From contig JAUKNK010000056.1 in NCBI GenBank assembly GCA_030765055.1, positions 944,001-1,008,000 of the forward strand: a DNA stretch of 64,000 bases, given 5' to 3'. Below are positions 11,911-24,204 of the stretch, in pieces (position 1 is the first letter of the stretch; each line of letters begins with the position of its first letter). Below the pieces are notes generated by a model, which searched no databases, was not told the origin of the DNA, and saw only the letters and a list, made by a program, of their open reading frames with translations. A program made the translations under genes and the position numbers. Origin of the DNA: Mantis religiosa (Eukaryota > Arthropoda > Insecta > Mantodea > Mantidae).

Positions 11911-14900
11911 AGGTACCCAAAGTAAGTTCACCTGTGTCTAATGTTGTTTCTCTTCCAGGTCAAATTTTGCAAATTTTGGGGTCCATTGGGGAGTCAAAAC
12001 TTCCAATTTTGTTGGATACAGGAAGTGCAGTTAGCATTGTGAATGCAGCTCATATCAATGACATTTCTAAAATGAAACCTGTCGAGATTTTGCTTAAAAC
12101 AGCTGGTAACAAGTTATTAGATGCGCCTTATCAAACAAATTTGAAATTTCAAATTAATGACTTTGTTTTTCAGGAAGATGTGTTAGTGGTAAAAGACTTG
12201 GCACATAATCTCATTTTGGGTAATGACTTTCTAACTTCACATAAAGTTACCATTGATTATTCTTGTGCAGAAGTTAAGATTCAAACTCATGAGGGAGAAA
12301 TGGTACACATTCCTTTTGAAACAACATGTGGTAGGTCCCTTTACAGATATTGCTGTGATTCCATTGAACGATGAGGTACAGATAGCTAATAAAGTTTCTG
12401 TTGTAAAAGATGTTAAATTGCCACCGCTTACTACTTGTTTTGTGGCAGTGCAGCCTTCAGCTGATATTACAAATGAGGTTATGTTCGAGCCTTCTACCAG
12501 TATTATGCATAAGAAGAATATTTCTATTCCACCTGTAGTTTGCAAATCTTCAAAGGACTTTGTGATACCAGTACATAATAATTCAGCTGTTTCTCAAACA
12601 CTTTTTGCTAAAACTGTATTAGCTAATGCTCATGAAGTTGCATTTGTTCAAAGTAACTCAGTTTCACCTAAGGATGTTACTCCATTGAACGCTCCAAAGT
12701 TTGAATTTAATGTTAATACCAACTTAACTGAAGCTCAAAAGTCAGATCTTCATAATCTGTTGTTAAAATATGAACATGTTTTTGCCACTTCATTGCAAAA
12801 TTTAGGCTCAACTAATGTAGCTGAATTTAAAATAGAGGTAAAGGATGAAAAACCTATTAAGCAACCACCCTATAGGGTAGCTCATAAGCAGAAAGAGATT
12901 ATTTCCCAACAAGTAGAGGAAATGAAAAATGCTGGTATTATTAGAGATTCTCAGTCACCTTGGTCATCACCTGTTGTGTTGGTAAAGAAAAAAGATGGCT
13001 CTATGTGGTTTTGTGTAGATTATCGTCAACTGAATAAGGTTACAGTAAACTCAGCCTTTCCCTTGCCTCTTATTGATTACCTCCTTAGTTACCTTGGAGA
13101 AGCTAAATGGTTTGCTTCCTTAGATTTGTTGTCAGCATACTTTCAAATTCCTTTAGAGGAGAATAGTAAAAAGTATACCTCATTTGTTACTCATGAAGGG
13201 CAGTATGAATTTGAACGTTTGTCTTTTGGGCTTGCTAATGCACCAAGATTTTTCAGTTTTGCTGCTGAGAAATTGTTAGGAGACTTGAAATTTAAGAAAG
13301 CTTTAGCATATTTGGACGATATTGTTGTTTTTGCCAAAACTTTTGAAGAATTATTAGAAAACTTAGAAGCTGTTTTTCAACGTTTGGAAATGCATAATTT
13401 TAAACTGAAACCTGGGAAATGTTTCTTTGCTATGGAAAAGATAAAGTTATTGGGTTTTGAAGTATCTAAAGATGGAATTTCCCCAGATTCTGAGAAAGTT
13501 ACAGTGATCAAAGAACTACCAGGCCCAAAGAATGTTAGAGACGTGAGAAAAGTTTTGGGTTTGTTCAATTTCTACAGGAAATTTATTAAGAATTACTCTT
13601 ACATTGCCCATCCGTTGATTCAGCTGACCAAGAAAAGTCAAAGTTTTATTTGGGGCCCGGATCAGCAAACAGCATTCCAGCAGTTAAAGAACTCTTGTTT
13701 CTGCCCCTGTGTTGGCTCATTATAATCCTGGAGCCTATACAGAATTACACACTGATGCTAGTGGTCTAGGAATAGGATGTGTTTTACTCCAGAAAGTAAA
13801 TGATAATCTTAGACCTATTGCATATGCTTCTAGAACTTTGTCAAAATGTGAAAGAAATTACAGTGTACCAGAGTTAGAGCTTTTGGCAATCGTTTTTGTT
13901 TAACACATTTCAGGACTTTTGTGTATGGCTATAAAGTGCATGTTATTTCAGACCATCACTCCCTTTGTTATCTGAACAATTTAAAGGATTTGACAGGCCG
14001 GTTGGCTCGATGGAGTCTAAAGTTACAGGAATTTGATTATGATATATGTTATAAATCTGGTAAGAAACATAATGACGCAGATGTTTTGTCAAGGTTCCCT
14101 GTGTTACAGCCTGAAGAGCATCCAATTGAACAACTTGATGAGCTAATTACCTGTTTGCTATCACCAGTTGAGGTTGCTCAGAAACAAAATGATGATCCAG
14201 TTCTGACTCCAATTATTAATGCCCTTAAGGATCCTGAATCTGCTCCTGCTAAGGTTCAACGTCAAGCTTCTACCTATATTTTGAAAAGTAATGTCTTGTA
14301 CAGGAAAAATTCGGGTTCTACTGGTCCCTTGCATTTACTAGTCATTCCTGAGGTATTAAAGCATGAAATTTTGTCCTCATGTCATGATGATCCACTATCT
14401 GGTCATTTAGGTTTTTCTAAAACTTTTAGTAAGATTAATTCAAGATACTACTGGATATGTATGAAAAAAGATATTGAGCATTTTGTGAAAACTTGTCCAA
14501 GTTGTCAGTCTAGGAAGGCACCTAAGAATCAAAAACCTGCTGGTCTTTTGCAGCCTATTCCAGTTAACTTTATTGGAGAACGTTGGGGAATAGATTTGTT
14601 AGGCCCTTTGCCTCGTTCTACGTCGGGTCATAAGTATATCATAGTTGCTACAGAATATGCTTCTAGGTGGGTTGAAGCTGCCCCTCTCTCTTTGGCTACC
14701 ATTCCCCAGGTTACTAAGTTCATCTTACATCAGATTATTTGCAGGCATGGGGCCCCTGCCATGTTACTGTCTGATCGTGGTAGTGTCTTTCTGAGTGAAG
14801 TAACCCAGGAACTCTTGAAAGCTTTGTCAGTTTCCCCTCATTTTACTAGTTCATACCACCCTGCATGCAACGGCCTTACTGAACGATTTAACCAGACTTT

Positions 14901-15426
14901 ACTAAATTGTCTTAGCCATTTTGTGGATTCAAATCAGCGCAATTGGTCTAATGTTTTACCATATGTGATTTTTTCATACAATTCTTCTGTTCAGGAAACT
15001 ACAAAATTTTCACCATTCTATTTGATATATGGTCGTGAACCTTCCTTACCAAATCAGGTGCAACTTCAGGCCACTTCAAATGATTTATTTGTTCGGCAAA
15101 CTTTGGAAGAGATTCAGAAAGCTCGTGAATTAGCCATCCATAATATTAATCAGCAACAGATTAAACAGAAAGGAAGATATGATGCTAAGCATAGAGATAC
15201 TCATTTTGCAGTAGGTCAGCTTGTTAAGATTTTTAGTCCAATTAGGAAAAAGGGAAAATGTGCCACATTGCTTCATAGATATTTTGGGCCTTTTGAAATT
15301 GTTCGACAAATTACTCCTGTTACTTATGTGGTTCGTCGACCAAATGCTCCTAGAGTTAAGGAACAATCAGTACATGTTTCTAGGATATTCCCATATTTTG
15401 ATCCCGTGGGACCATATAGACTGTAA
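11847..15426 (+). pseudogene. Pol of nested gypsy: protease, RT, RNase H, integrase
   Basis: The protease (11847-12374) has LLDTGSAV with its catalytic Asp and the later NLILGNDF. A frame change near 12310-12340 leads to the RT frame (to 13725), with LDLLSAY and YLDD (13309-13320). Another shift near 13695 enters RNase H (HTDASG, 13709-13903), which ends at TAA; a last shift returns to a frame open from 13921 to 15426. That part holds the end of RNase H, a zinc-binding HHCC region (CHDDPLSGH...CPSC), the integrase core (GIDLLGP, LLSDRG, GLTERF supplying the D,D,E residues) and a GPF-type C-terminal module. With three frame breaks, only the integrase-end ORF is long and intact. Confidence 0.93.
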
Positions 15427-17692
15427 ATGCATTTTGCTTTTCTTTTGTGTCACATTAAATGTAAAAAGGTTGTATGTAAAGTATATTGCCCCTTGATTTC
15501 TGAGTGTGAATTTTGAGATTTAGTGTATAGTGTGCTAAGCTATTTTGTTTTGGAATATGATGCATATTATTGGCAAATGGCAATACTTGGATAGATCTTT
15601 GATGAATTAGATGTCAAAAGTTGAACATACAATTGTTATTATTGAAAGTCACAATTAATTGATATTAAAAGTATATGTTCCCTAATAACTGTTTTGAGTT
15701 GAATAACCTCATTTTATGATAAATTTTGCAATGATTAGAAAATTGAAATTTTGTTTATTAATTTTAAGTTTACATTTTGGAATAGTGCTGTGCTACCTCG
15801 ATAAGAAGGATGAATGAAATTATGTGTGATTATGTGAAAGATGTAGAGGTAAAGTTTATGTGGTTAACGGGGTTGCTGTGATGTGCCCGTTAATCCAGTG
15901 TTTTAGGCTCGATAAAGTGGCTGAAATGTGCTTATCGATGCAAGTAATTAAGTGTATTTTTGGAGTTTTGTTCAGCATTGGTGCTGAAATGTGCATCCTA
16001 AGATGATGAGGAAAACCTGAATCACAGAGAGGTTTGTGAATGACTGTTATGAAGCTGAGACCTGGGGATGTTCTGTTTGTCATCCTCGCCATAGTTACCA
16101 GGTATTTGTGAGATAGCACATTACTAGTACAGATGTTTACTTTGTCTCTTTATTGCAGGATGCTAATAGTTTGAACATTTTGATAAAATTGTTTTGGATT
16201 AAGAGTGATATATATTTTGGAGTTGTGTGATTACCAGTATGCTTTAATGGTTTATTGAATTCTAAGTTTTATGTTGAAAAGCAAAAGTACCCTTCAATGT
16301 ATCCAAAAGTTTTTAGAATAGGCTAAGACATGATACTATATTTTCTCTTTTGTGTATCTAGGATGTGAAATTTTGAGGCCCCAGAACTTAATTTTTCTTT
16401 CAGTTTTGTTCTATGTATTGTGTTGTAGAACGATTTTTTTTTTGTTGGTGTAGTAATGTGACAGTAGTTTTGTTGGCATGCAAAATGTTGATGTTAGTAG
16501 ATTGTAAGTAGTTTTGTTGATTTGAAAGGTAGTAGTACTGATGATATTAAGTAGTGCGCGCACATAATAAATATGATTGAAATTATAATGGTAAAACAAA
16601 GAGAAAAACTGAGCTCATTTTTGTTTAAGTGTACACGTCAGTTTTTGTTAAAAAGTTTATGGCCACGTGTAATATTTTGGGTTACCCCTCTAATTGTAAG
16701 TTCTGGTATTTTGAAAATTTGTAATATTTTTATTCAATGTTTTGGAAGGTCAAATTATTTTGTGCTGTGTGTATTGTATTATTTCTACCCTAAGGGGTTT
16801 TTGTAAAGTTTTGATTGTGATATTTCTACGTTTTATGTATTCTTTTGTGAAGATTATTTGATTTATCTTGTCAAAATTTGTAAGCTCTATATATTGCCGA
16901 GTGATGGAAATTATCTTAGTTTTAGCATGTATCTTGCTACCCAGATGGGGTGTACCTAATTTTTTTTTATTATTTATTATTGTTCAGAAGTGAAGTTTGT
17001 TTTAATGATGTAGTTGTGTCTTCTGTAATTGACGTACACTTATATTTTTGGAAATAATGTTGTAGTATGATGATACGTATCAAGTCAGCCCTATTTATCT
17101 GCGTTCCTGCTGCACCACACTGTTCCTACCGAACTGTTTGCACCATGGGAGTGCTAAACCTGCCACACTGCCTTGTGTCATCGGGCTCTGGTCCGCCCTT
17201 TATGACCACTGTTCGTCAGAGCTTTGGCAGCTATTAGTGCTGTCACTTCGTACCTGTGTTGGGGGCAGAAGAACTATTAATGCCCCACATTGTTATTCAG
17301 TGTAGAGCAAGTACAATTGTGCTCAATTCAGTTGGCTTTATTCATCAGTGACTGCAGTGCAAGCTTCAAGTTTTTTTACATTTGTGAGACCAGTGGGAAT
17401 GGAATGTACTGTTCAGGCAGGTTGTGAAACTTTTTTTTGCTTGGTGCAGTAGTGGTGAAAAGTGCTGAACTTCATTTATTTTTCTTTTAGGGCTTTTTAA
17501 TTAAAGTTATAGACAGACACTGGAGTAAAGAAACGAATGTGTAACGTCAAGAGACAAGATTTATGTTTGTAATACTGTTTGTGATATTTGTATGCTAATT
17601 TTTTTTTTGTTTGTCTTGTTCCATCACTCGAGCGAGTTTCTTTTCATTTGTAATTAATTGTTCTGTTGACCCTGGGTCAACAGCTTGTGGTC
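15427..17692 (+). other. Long 3' non-coding region of nested gypsy
   Basis: About 2.27 kb of T-rich sequence lies between the integrase stop and the polypurine tract, where env-bearing relatives keep env. I find no signal peptide, membrane ORF or known domain. The short ORF at 16573-16806 is hydrophobic and low complexity, and I do not consider it a gene. Confidence 0.6.
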
Positions 17693-17702
17693 CGGGGGGA
17701 GG
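17693..17702 (+). promoter_or_regulatory. Polypurine tract of nested gypsy
   Basis: The purine run GGGGGGAGG directly abuts the 3' LTR (TGTGGC from 17703). This is the expected primer for plus-strand DNA synthesis. Confidence 0.82.
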
Positions 17703-18101
17703 TGTGGCAACCCTGTATGGGTTGTCAGGCCTGGGGCCACTAGGCTGAACTTTGTTCGTTGGCTGCGCTGGGGAAGGGGGATGGCACATCCTTTTCCCCC
17801 AGACGACCGGCCGCCACCAGAGAGAGAGGACGTGTTTGCAGCAACCCTCCGGGACACAAACCTCATTGAATGTAAGTTGTCTGAAATTATTAAACCTCCT
17901 TTAAAATGCACTTGTGAGTTTTCCTTCGCTGGACCTTCCACCTTTCACCACCATACAGGTAAGCTAATTATCAGTAAAATAACATGTCCACCCTACCGCG
18001 TGGTGTGTAACTAGTGTTTGTTAAGATGGTTTAGCTCTACCGCTACGGATTCCCCCCAAAGCTAATAAATATTTAAATCTATTCTAATGTAGGGTGTGAC
18101 A
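17703..18101 (+). repeat. 3' LTR of nested gypsy
   Basis: 399 bp, near-identical to 9866-10265. Ends GTGTGACA. Confidence 0.92.
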
Positions 18102-19235
18102 TATAAACCATATTAATGCCAGTTACCTACTAAAATTTGAATATGTCAAATTAGGTGTACTTAACACAGTCAGCATACATGTCCTGAACATGCTGGTAAG
18201 CAAAGATCTTGGGTGTTCTGCTCAGTCCCCGGCGAGAGGACTCCTGGGCGTGTTCAGTGTGGCCTCCCATGGGCGGGCGCCCTGGAATCGATCAATGTAC
18301 GTTTAAATTGGTTGAAAAAATATATGGAAAATAAGTGTGGTAACTTAAAACATGCTTAAAAATTGCATCGGGAATCCCGTTGAAAATTTAAGGAATTTGG
18401 AGGTTTATGTAGTTAATTATTGAAAATGAGATGTTTTAATAAATGTAACGCTTTTGTCTCGGTATATAATATACCTTGCAATCCGTTATCGGTGGATATT
18501 GTAGTCTCTGAGTTGCTTATACCACGTATTTTAGCTACACGTTGACAAATTTCTGGTTTTCCCACAGATACATATCTACCATCTCTCAGCTATTTTTTAT
18601 TTTTATTATTATTTTTTTAAATGTAGGGTTTGAGATTCCTATTCAAATGCAAGTCAACCATGTAATTTCTGTCATGTGGTTTGTGTATTAAGTAGGTAAA
18701 CTTAGAAAAACATTTGTGTTTATTCTAAGTTGACGTAGACCTAACGTTATGTACTGTGCAGGGGTGGCACAAACGAACAAAAGGCTATTTGTAACACTAT
18801 TATCGAGCATAAAGAAACGATCTGATTCACAAATTATAAATTATCACGAAAACCTATCTCATATTCACCAGCCTGCGACATATAACAAGTTAATATATGA
18901 GAGAAACGGTAATGAAACCGTATCTCTGAAATAAAACGTTGCGGATATCGATGAATTCACTATAGAGCTAACTACAAAAATTGTATTTTTAGAGGGTACT
19001 AGGATCCAGACCACAACTCTAACATCATAAAACCTCAGAGGCTGGTGACCAACTATACCGTCAAGGAACTAAAATTGAGAAGGTATGGGATCGAGCCTTA
19101 CCTCTCAAGAAAAAAATTTAGAGAGGTCGGCGCTATCCACCATATTGTCACATGAAGGTAGGGGGTTTCGAGGCACAGGGATCAAACCATATTTCTGACC
19201 TTAAGGGTGGTAGAAACCGGACGCCTCCACCATAT
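18102..19235. other. 5' interior of the envelope element, no gene recognised
   Basis: In minus orientation this follows the 5' LTR, where a leader and gag would be expected, but neither a zinc knuckle nor any long minus-strand ORF is seen. The minus-strand sequence TGGTGGAGGCGTCCGG starts at 19232, three bases (tat) from the LTR, and is a primer-site candidate. A GC-rich patch (18225-18295) has no assignment. Confidence 0.5.
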
Positions 19236-20059
19236 TGTCACATCCAGGGGTGAGGGCTGCGACTGTTGATACATAGCCAAGGAGCAGGATGATAGAGCAC
19301 AACTCGCTACTTAGCCACAAGTCCCATTTTTATTATATACCACCACATACACTGCATGGGTTCTCTAGATACAACTCGGGCATCCGTTTCCCGATTGAAT
19401 ACCCATTACTACACTTCTTACATGTAAAATGAGATCAATTAACCTAATATATAGTCTAGAGTGCCCATGGCAGTTCTAGCATTGATGAAGCGCCCTGGCG
19501 GGCTAACCTTGGTTGGGCGATGTCATGAAGCCGTGGGAGTTTATACACAACTCTAGATCAGAGCGGCCGTCTCGATCCCGCAGCTTCTCAGTGGCAAAGC
19601 GACCCCCAAGCGGAAGCTCGGTTCAGAACTTATAGAGATTCCTCTTCCTAGGGGTTTCCGATTAGCTCTGGGCCAAGCCCACCTATCGTGAGCTTCTAGA
19701 ACTTCCCACGGAATCTTCCAGTGACGCACGACAGCTCCGGCCTACGTGACAAACTTGTAGGCAAACCGGATGCTTATGTCATGCTAAAAGTCCCTTTGGG
19801 ATTGTAATGGGATATGTGTAACCAACCCATTCCTGTTAGTACCACCAGTTACTAAGTTCCAGAAAGAATTGCCTTTAGAATTTCATAGGATGTGGGTAAC
19901 CAATACTTTCCTGTTAATGTTGCAGGCTGTTAAGCTCCAGAAAGTAATAAATGATTCTAATGTACAAATTTGCCTGCTAATATAAGCGTCTTTGTCCAAA
20001 ATCGAATAATATCCAAAATGTACCCACAAACCTGTTCTCCCATAATGGCATACGCGACA
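19236..20059 (-). repeat. 5' LTR of the envelope-carrying element
   Basis: 824 bp, same length and direction as 2797-3620. The right flank ATAT (20060-20063) matches the base quartet left of 2797. Confidence 0.85.
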
Positions 20060-23000
20060 ATATCATGCATTTGAATGTCATTCATTATTGTATAATATAA
20101 GAATTTGGCCCTCTCTCGGTCACCACAACACAGACACCAAAAAGCTGCTACTTGGCTTCGTTATTTTGTTTTTTTTTAACATGTTATCGGTTTTCTTTAG
20201 TGTCTGAGCTTGCAAAACCTTTAGTAGGTAATGGAAGGCAGTCTTATGTTTCTGTATATTTCCTGCACTTATGTGTGTCTAGATCTGATATTGTGGTTGT
20301 GAGTCTGACTCACTTAAAATGCACACCAAATATGTTACCTATGTATTAAACAAAGCACTAAGGTACATGAACGATAAACCTACAGAGTTTCTTATCTATT
20401 TACTATTTTATTTAATCATTTATTTACTTATTTATTTATCTATTTATTTATCTCTTTATTTATATATTTAATTATCTATTTACTTGCTTGCCTACGTACT
20501 TACTCACTCACTCACTCAATTACTCACCTAATCACCTAATCACCTATACACCTACTCACCCACGCACCCACTCACTCTTCACTCACTCAGCTACTCACTC
20601 ACTCAGAAGCAAAAATATAGACGGTGTTCATCTTTATCTGTAAGTTTACCGCACAAATTTGTCATCAATAGCATTGCTGATGGAGCAAGTTTATATACGA
20701 TTCCCCTAGAGGCTTGCGATCGCATTAGATGTGTTGGCAGCAGCTTTGAAGCCTCCCTCTACCGGCAGGTAAATATACTATTTGAGAGTTGGGTCTTAGC
20801 CCCGTAATATAAAGTTGCTTAACCTTACCTGGTGCGTAGATACGATAACTATTTTTAAAAAACTATAAACTGCAGTGCAAAGCTAGTTATGCAGCCATAA
20901 AAGGACACCTTGAAGTGTATACGAAATGATAAGTCACTGAACACTTATTTCACAATGAACTTCTATTTTTCTATTATAGTAAACCAATATACATATTGTA
21001 AACCTGTAACATAAAAAGAAATATTTCTATTTGAACACAATTCTTTTCTATCACCCACAGTTTCCTCACAATGTAACTTCATTACAAACCAGAAAATTAG
21101 CAGAACATGTTCTAGGAATGAAACACAAGTTATTATTACAATATGTACAAAACGTTTATCCGGGTATAAACGAGACAATATCTGTAAGATATTGTCTTAT
21201 GCGCCTATTTTCTTATATTTACTTTCTCTGTTCCCATTAAACACTGTCTGTATGGCGAGAAGGTGTGCTTGAGGCCTTTCTATCATAACACTAATTATTG
21301 CTTCTAGATTGGAACCATTAACTTTATAGCTTCCAGTGCCTCTCTTTTGTGTGTAACTGATCCTGTATCTCGGAAATGTTTGATGCACCTATTTGCTACA
21401 AAAGACATAAGGGTACGAGCATTAAAACGCATTTTAATTAAGCGTGAGAATGACAAAAAAGGAAAACGTATACTGATAAAACGTCAGACGTTTATGTTGC
21501 AAACAGAAGTACGTCAATTTGATGCTATCTGAACAGTTTTGAAAACATTAGGGTCCGAGGGACTTGTCTGGATGCTCGATAGCTTTGCGTAAACTCCTCT
21601 ATGCAGCCGTTTAAATTATATGTATATATGTTGAAACAATTTTAATACCGGTACGAAAGTAGCATTAAACCATGGAGGCAAACTTTTCTGTTCATATCCA
21701 GGGGAATTTCCTCGTGTTAGTTACCAGGCCAACCACAACCCAGAGCGCTGTAATTTGCTTACTGTTCCGCAAAAATGACCACTTCTTGTCCGTAGAGGGC
21801 ACTTGACTTCAAGATAGACTTGCCAGTAAACTATGACGTCATTCTTGCTGAATCGTGTGGAGGGAAATAACGAATAAAAATAAGCACTGTGTATGTATCA
21901 TTTCAATGACAAATTAATAATAAAAATAATAATATTCTTTTTCTTAATATTATTATAAACCTTTGGGATTCTTTCTAAATATTAGTCAGAATATAATATT
22001 CTTTTTCTTAATATTATTATAACCTTTTGGGATTCTTTCCAAAAATTAGTCAGAATATAAATCTGCTTGTTTTAAATTAGTATATAAATGAAATCACGTT
22101 TTTAGTCTCACAAAAGCTCAAGAACGGCTGAATCGATTTGCCTAATTTTGGTTTTGAAGTAATTTTATAAGTCCAATGAAAGCGTGAGAGGTGAGCAAAT
22201 AAAACCTGAAGTGACAATGGACCGCGTAATTAACTAAATATGAAATTACACACGCAAACGTTTACGATACACATCCCCTATCTTCGACAAACAAAAGCAT
22301 TACAAGGTAGAAAGGTATTCCACTTCTTGCCGAAGTCACTATTTCAGTTACCAAATTGTCACACTAGTGACTGATTTGCTTAGTGTAGTAGTTTTTGGCG
22401 ATGAACTGATTCTATTGGTATACCAACTTTTTCTTACATTTGCCCTAAGAAAACTCGCAGTAACTTAGGAATATTCACCATTTGGTTTCACATATTTTGC
22501 AACTTTGTTGGTGCTATACCTCTTTTATTGCAGGACTCTGAGTCATTCTACGCTCGTTCAGTTCGCTTTTTTTCCCTTTTGGTTTTTATCATCGCACCAG
22601 TTTTTTTCTCTTTTTTATGTATTCGATTACTCGGCAATGAGAACTATGTAATATCATTTTCAATATATATTTATTACTTAAGTAATGGTCAGGGATTTTG
22701 TCGTTTATTTTGTGTAGTGTGGATTTTCATTCATTGGGCGGATATGAGGAAGTATAGGGGTAACAGAAGACTGGGTAGTGTCTTTTGTGTCTCAAATAAT
22801 ACATAATTTATTTTCACTTCAATGACCAGTGTAAACGAGCTCAAATCGGGTGATGTACAGCTCCATGGAACCACTAAGGCCAGAAGTGATTAGTCTGTAG
22901 CATTCCTTTCGCAGGAAATCAAATCATTCTCTCTGTAATGACACATATCCAAGATTCTTCTAAACTATCCAGTGTAATGTTCCTATTACCTACCAGATCG

Positions 23001-23756
23001 CACATCTTTGGAGTGACAAATTTTTAAAACTGAATTCCAGCCGCTGCAGTCTCCGAAGACATGGTGGATACTCCTGAGGACACCACTTTGCGATAAAGCC
23101 TCTGAGCACCATCCAGATATTATGGACCTGTTTGCAAAAGGAAATCCTATATTCCGAGGTATTTAAGTGTGCAAAAATGTGGCACATGTTAGATGTTGCG
23201 TGGCCATGTAGGAACAACTTTTTTGAAGATTCTTCCATACAATTTTCCATTCTCTATTCTTTTTCTCTTCAATCCTGGCTGTACAGTCAGATGTATTGAG
23301 CAGCTAATAATGTTTTCTCGTTTATTAAAAAACTGCGAGGTCATCCATGGTTTCCAGCAGACATCGGAGATGGTTAACAATGGGTTTAAACCCAGAATAC
23401 ACCCTCTGAGGGTTGTTTATCTGTCCTGCCAGAAACTCCCATCTATCGATGAACCATTACCACCCAGTGATTTGACAGCAGTTTTCCCTAATAAGGCCAT
23501 GCATTTCTTTGCGGTGTCCAACAGTCCATATCCACCTTTGAATTGCACCAATCACAACTGTGACCTGCTCACCCTGTAAGCTTTACCCATCCATAAAATG
23601 TGACCAAGCAGTTACTCAGGTTTTTGTGCGCCACGTTTCGGAATTGGCAGTATCTGTGCTAAGTGCCAAATTTGACTGAGACAATAAATATGTATGTACC
23701 AAATTCGCTGCATAAAATTCACGTTAACAGTGAAATAATGTTCACAGTACAAGATA
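20060..23756. other. AT-rich region with simple repeats, no gene recognised
   Basis: 20392-20607 is a long, degenerate tetranucleotide tract grading from TTTA-type to CTCA-type units. 21928-22060 is a tandem duplication of about 65 bp (aatattctttttcttaat...attagtcagaata, twice). ORFs at 21031-21532, 22528-22806 and 22990-23579 (both strands) have no domain I can name; the last may be a decayed mobile element. Confidence 0.5.
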
Positions 23757-23890
23757 ACACAATATTCCGTCCTGGACGGAAACCAGGAGATCCGTGGTTC
23801 AGATCCTGGCCATGGCATTGAATTTTTCATGTTGACTCTATCAAAAACCTTAGCCTATATACGGCTAGTGTGGAGAAATGATTAATTTAC
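23757..23890 (+). repeat. tRNA-derived SINE, partial copy
   Basis: It contains a B-box-like GGTTCAGATCC (23796-23806) within a tRNA-like context, then a family-specific tail (catggcattgaatttttcat onward). The tail and the bases before the B box match 24080-24200 closely. The A-box side is not recognisable, so the copy is 5' truncated. Confidence 0.7.
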
Positions 23891-24051
23891 ATCAATTAAC
23901 TCAAATAATATGAGTTAAATGATGAAGCCTGGGACTTAAGTACTTACGATAGTAAGTCGCCACAAACGGTGTATCTCGGATGCGAGAGCCCCTAATGGTC
24001 TACCGGGAAAATATACGAGTCAACTGGGGAATTTAATGTCAGAACGGCACG

Positions 24052-24200
24052 TTGGCCATGGTAGCTCAAAGGTTAAAAGCGACTGGACGGAAACCAGGAG
24101 ATCCGTGGTTTAAATCCTGGCAATGGCATTGAATTTTTCATGTTGACTCTATCAAAAACCTTAGTCTATATACGGCTAGTGTGGAGAAATGATTAATGTC
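24052..24200 (+). repeat. tRNA-derived SINE with A and B boxes
   Basis: The A-box-like TGGTAGCTCAAAGG (24059-24072) and B-box-like GGTTTAAATCC (24107-24117) have tRNA-like spacing, an internal RNA polymerase III promoter arrangement. The downstream tail matches the copy at 23757-23890. Confidence 0.75.
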
Positions 24201-24204
24201 CTTC

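Larger units (their letters stand above)
9866..18101 (+). mobile_element. Ty3/gypsy element nested in the envelope element
   Basis: The LTRs at 9866-10265 and 17703-18101 are about 98% identical. Internally the order is leader, gag with a CCHC knuckle, protease, reverse transcriptase, RNase H, integrase, a long 3' non-coding region and a polypurine tract, the Ty3/gypsy order (integrase last). The left flank is ATAT and the right flank TATA, sharing TAT (or ATAT if the terminal A is counted in the flank). No env is seen. Several frameshifts and stops inactivate it, but little decay has accumulated, so the insertion is fairly recent. Confidence 0.93.
2797..20059 (-). mobile_element. Envelope-carrying LTR element, minus orientation, split by a nested gypsy
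   Basis: Two direct 824-bp LTRs (2797-3620, 19236-20059) begin TGTCACATCC and end in GTGACA or GCGACA. The outer flanks are both ATAT (2793-2796, 20060-20063). Minus orientation is supported by a TGG-starting primer-site-like sequence beside the right LTR (19232 leftwards), a purine stretch (aatggggaaa on the minus strand) beside the left LTR, and minus-strand glycoprotein genes placed just before the 3' LTR. With the nested element (9866-18101) removed it is about 9 kb. I recognise no gag, protease, RT or integrase. ATAT target duplications are known for several env-bearing insect errantiviruses. An alternative is two independent solo LTRs, but the matching outer ATAT, the primer site and the env position favour one element. 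Confidence 0.72.

Noticed and set aside
16573..16806. Env-like hydrophobic ORF in the nested gypsy
   Set aside because: Only 77 codons, low complexity, no Cys pattern or signal peptide.
2797..20059. Reading the two 824-bp LTRs as independent solo LTRs
   Set aside because: The right LTR also has atat on its inner side, so this was possible, but the outer ATAT pair, primer-site candidate on the minus strand and env position fit one element better. Not fully excluded.
23193..23579. 128-codon plus-strand ORF, and its antisense as a piggyBac-like fossil
   Set aside because: Neither strand gave a convincing motif order.
23796..24117. Functional tRNA gene
   Set aside because: A and B boxes are present but cloverleaf pairing is poor and the copies repeat with a SINE tail.
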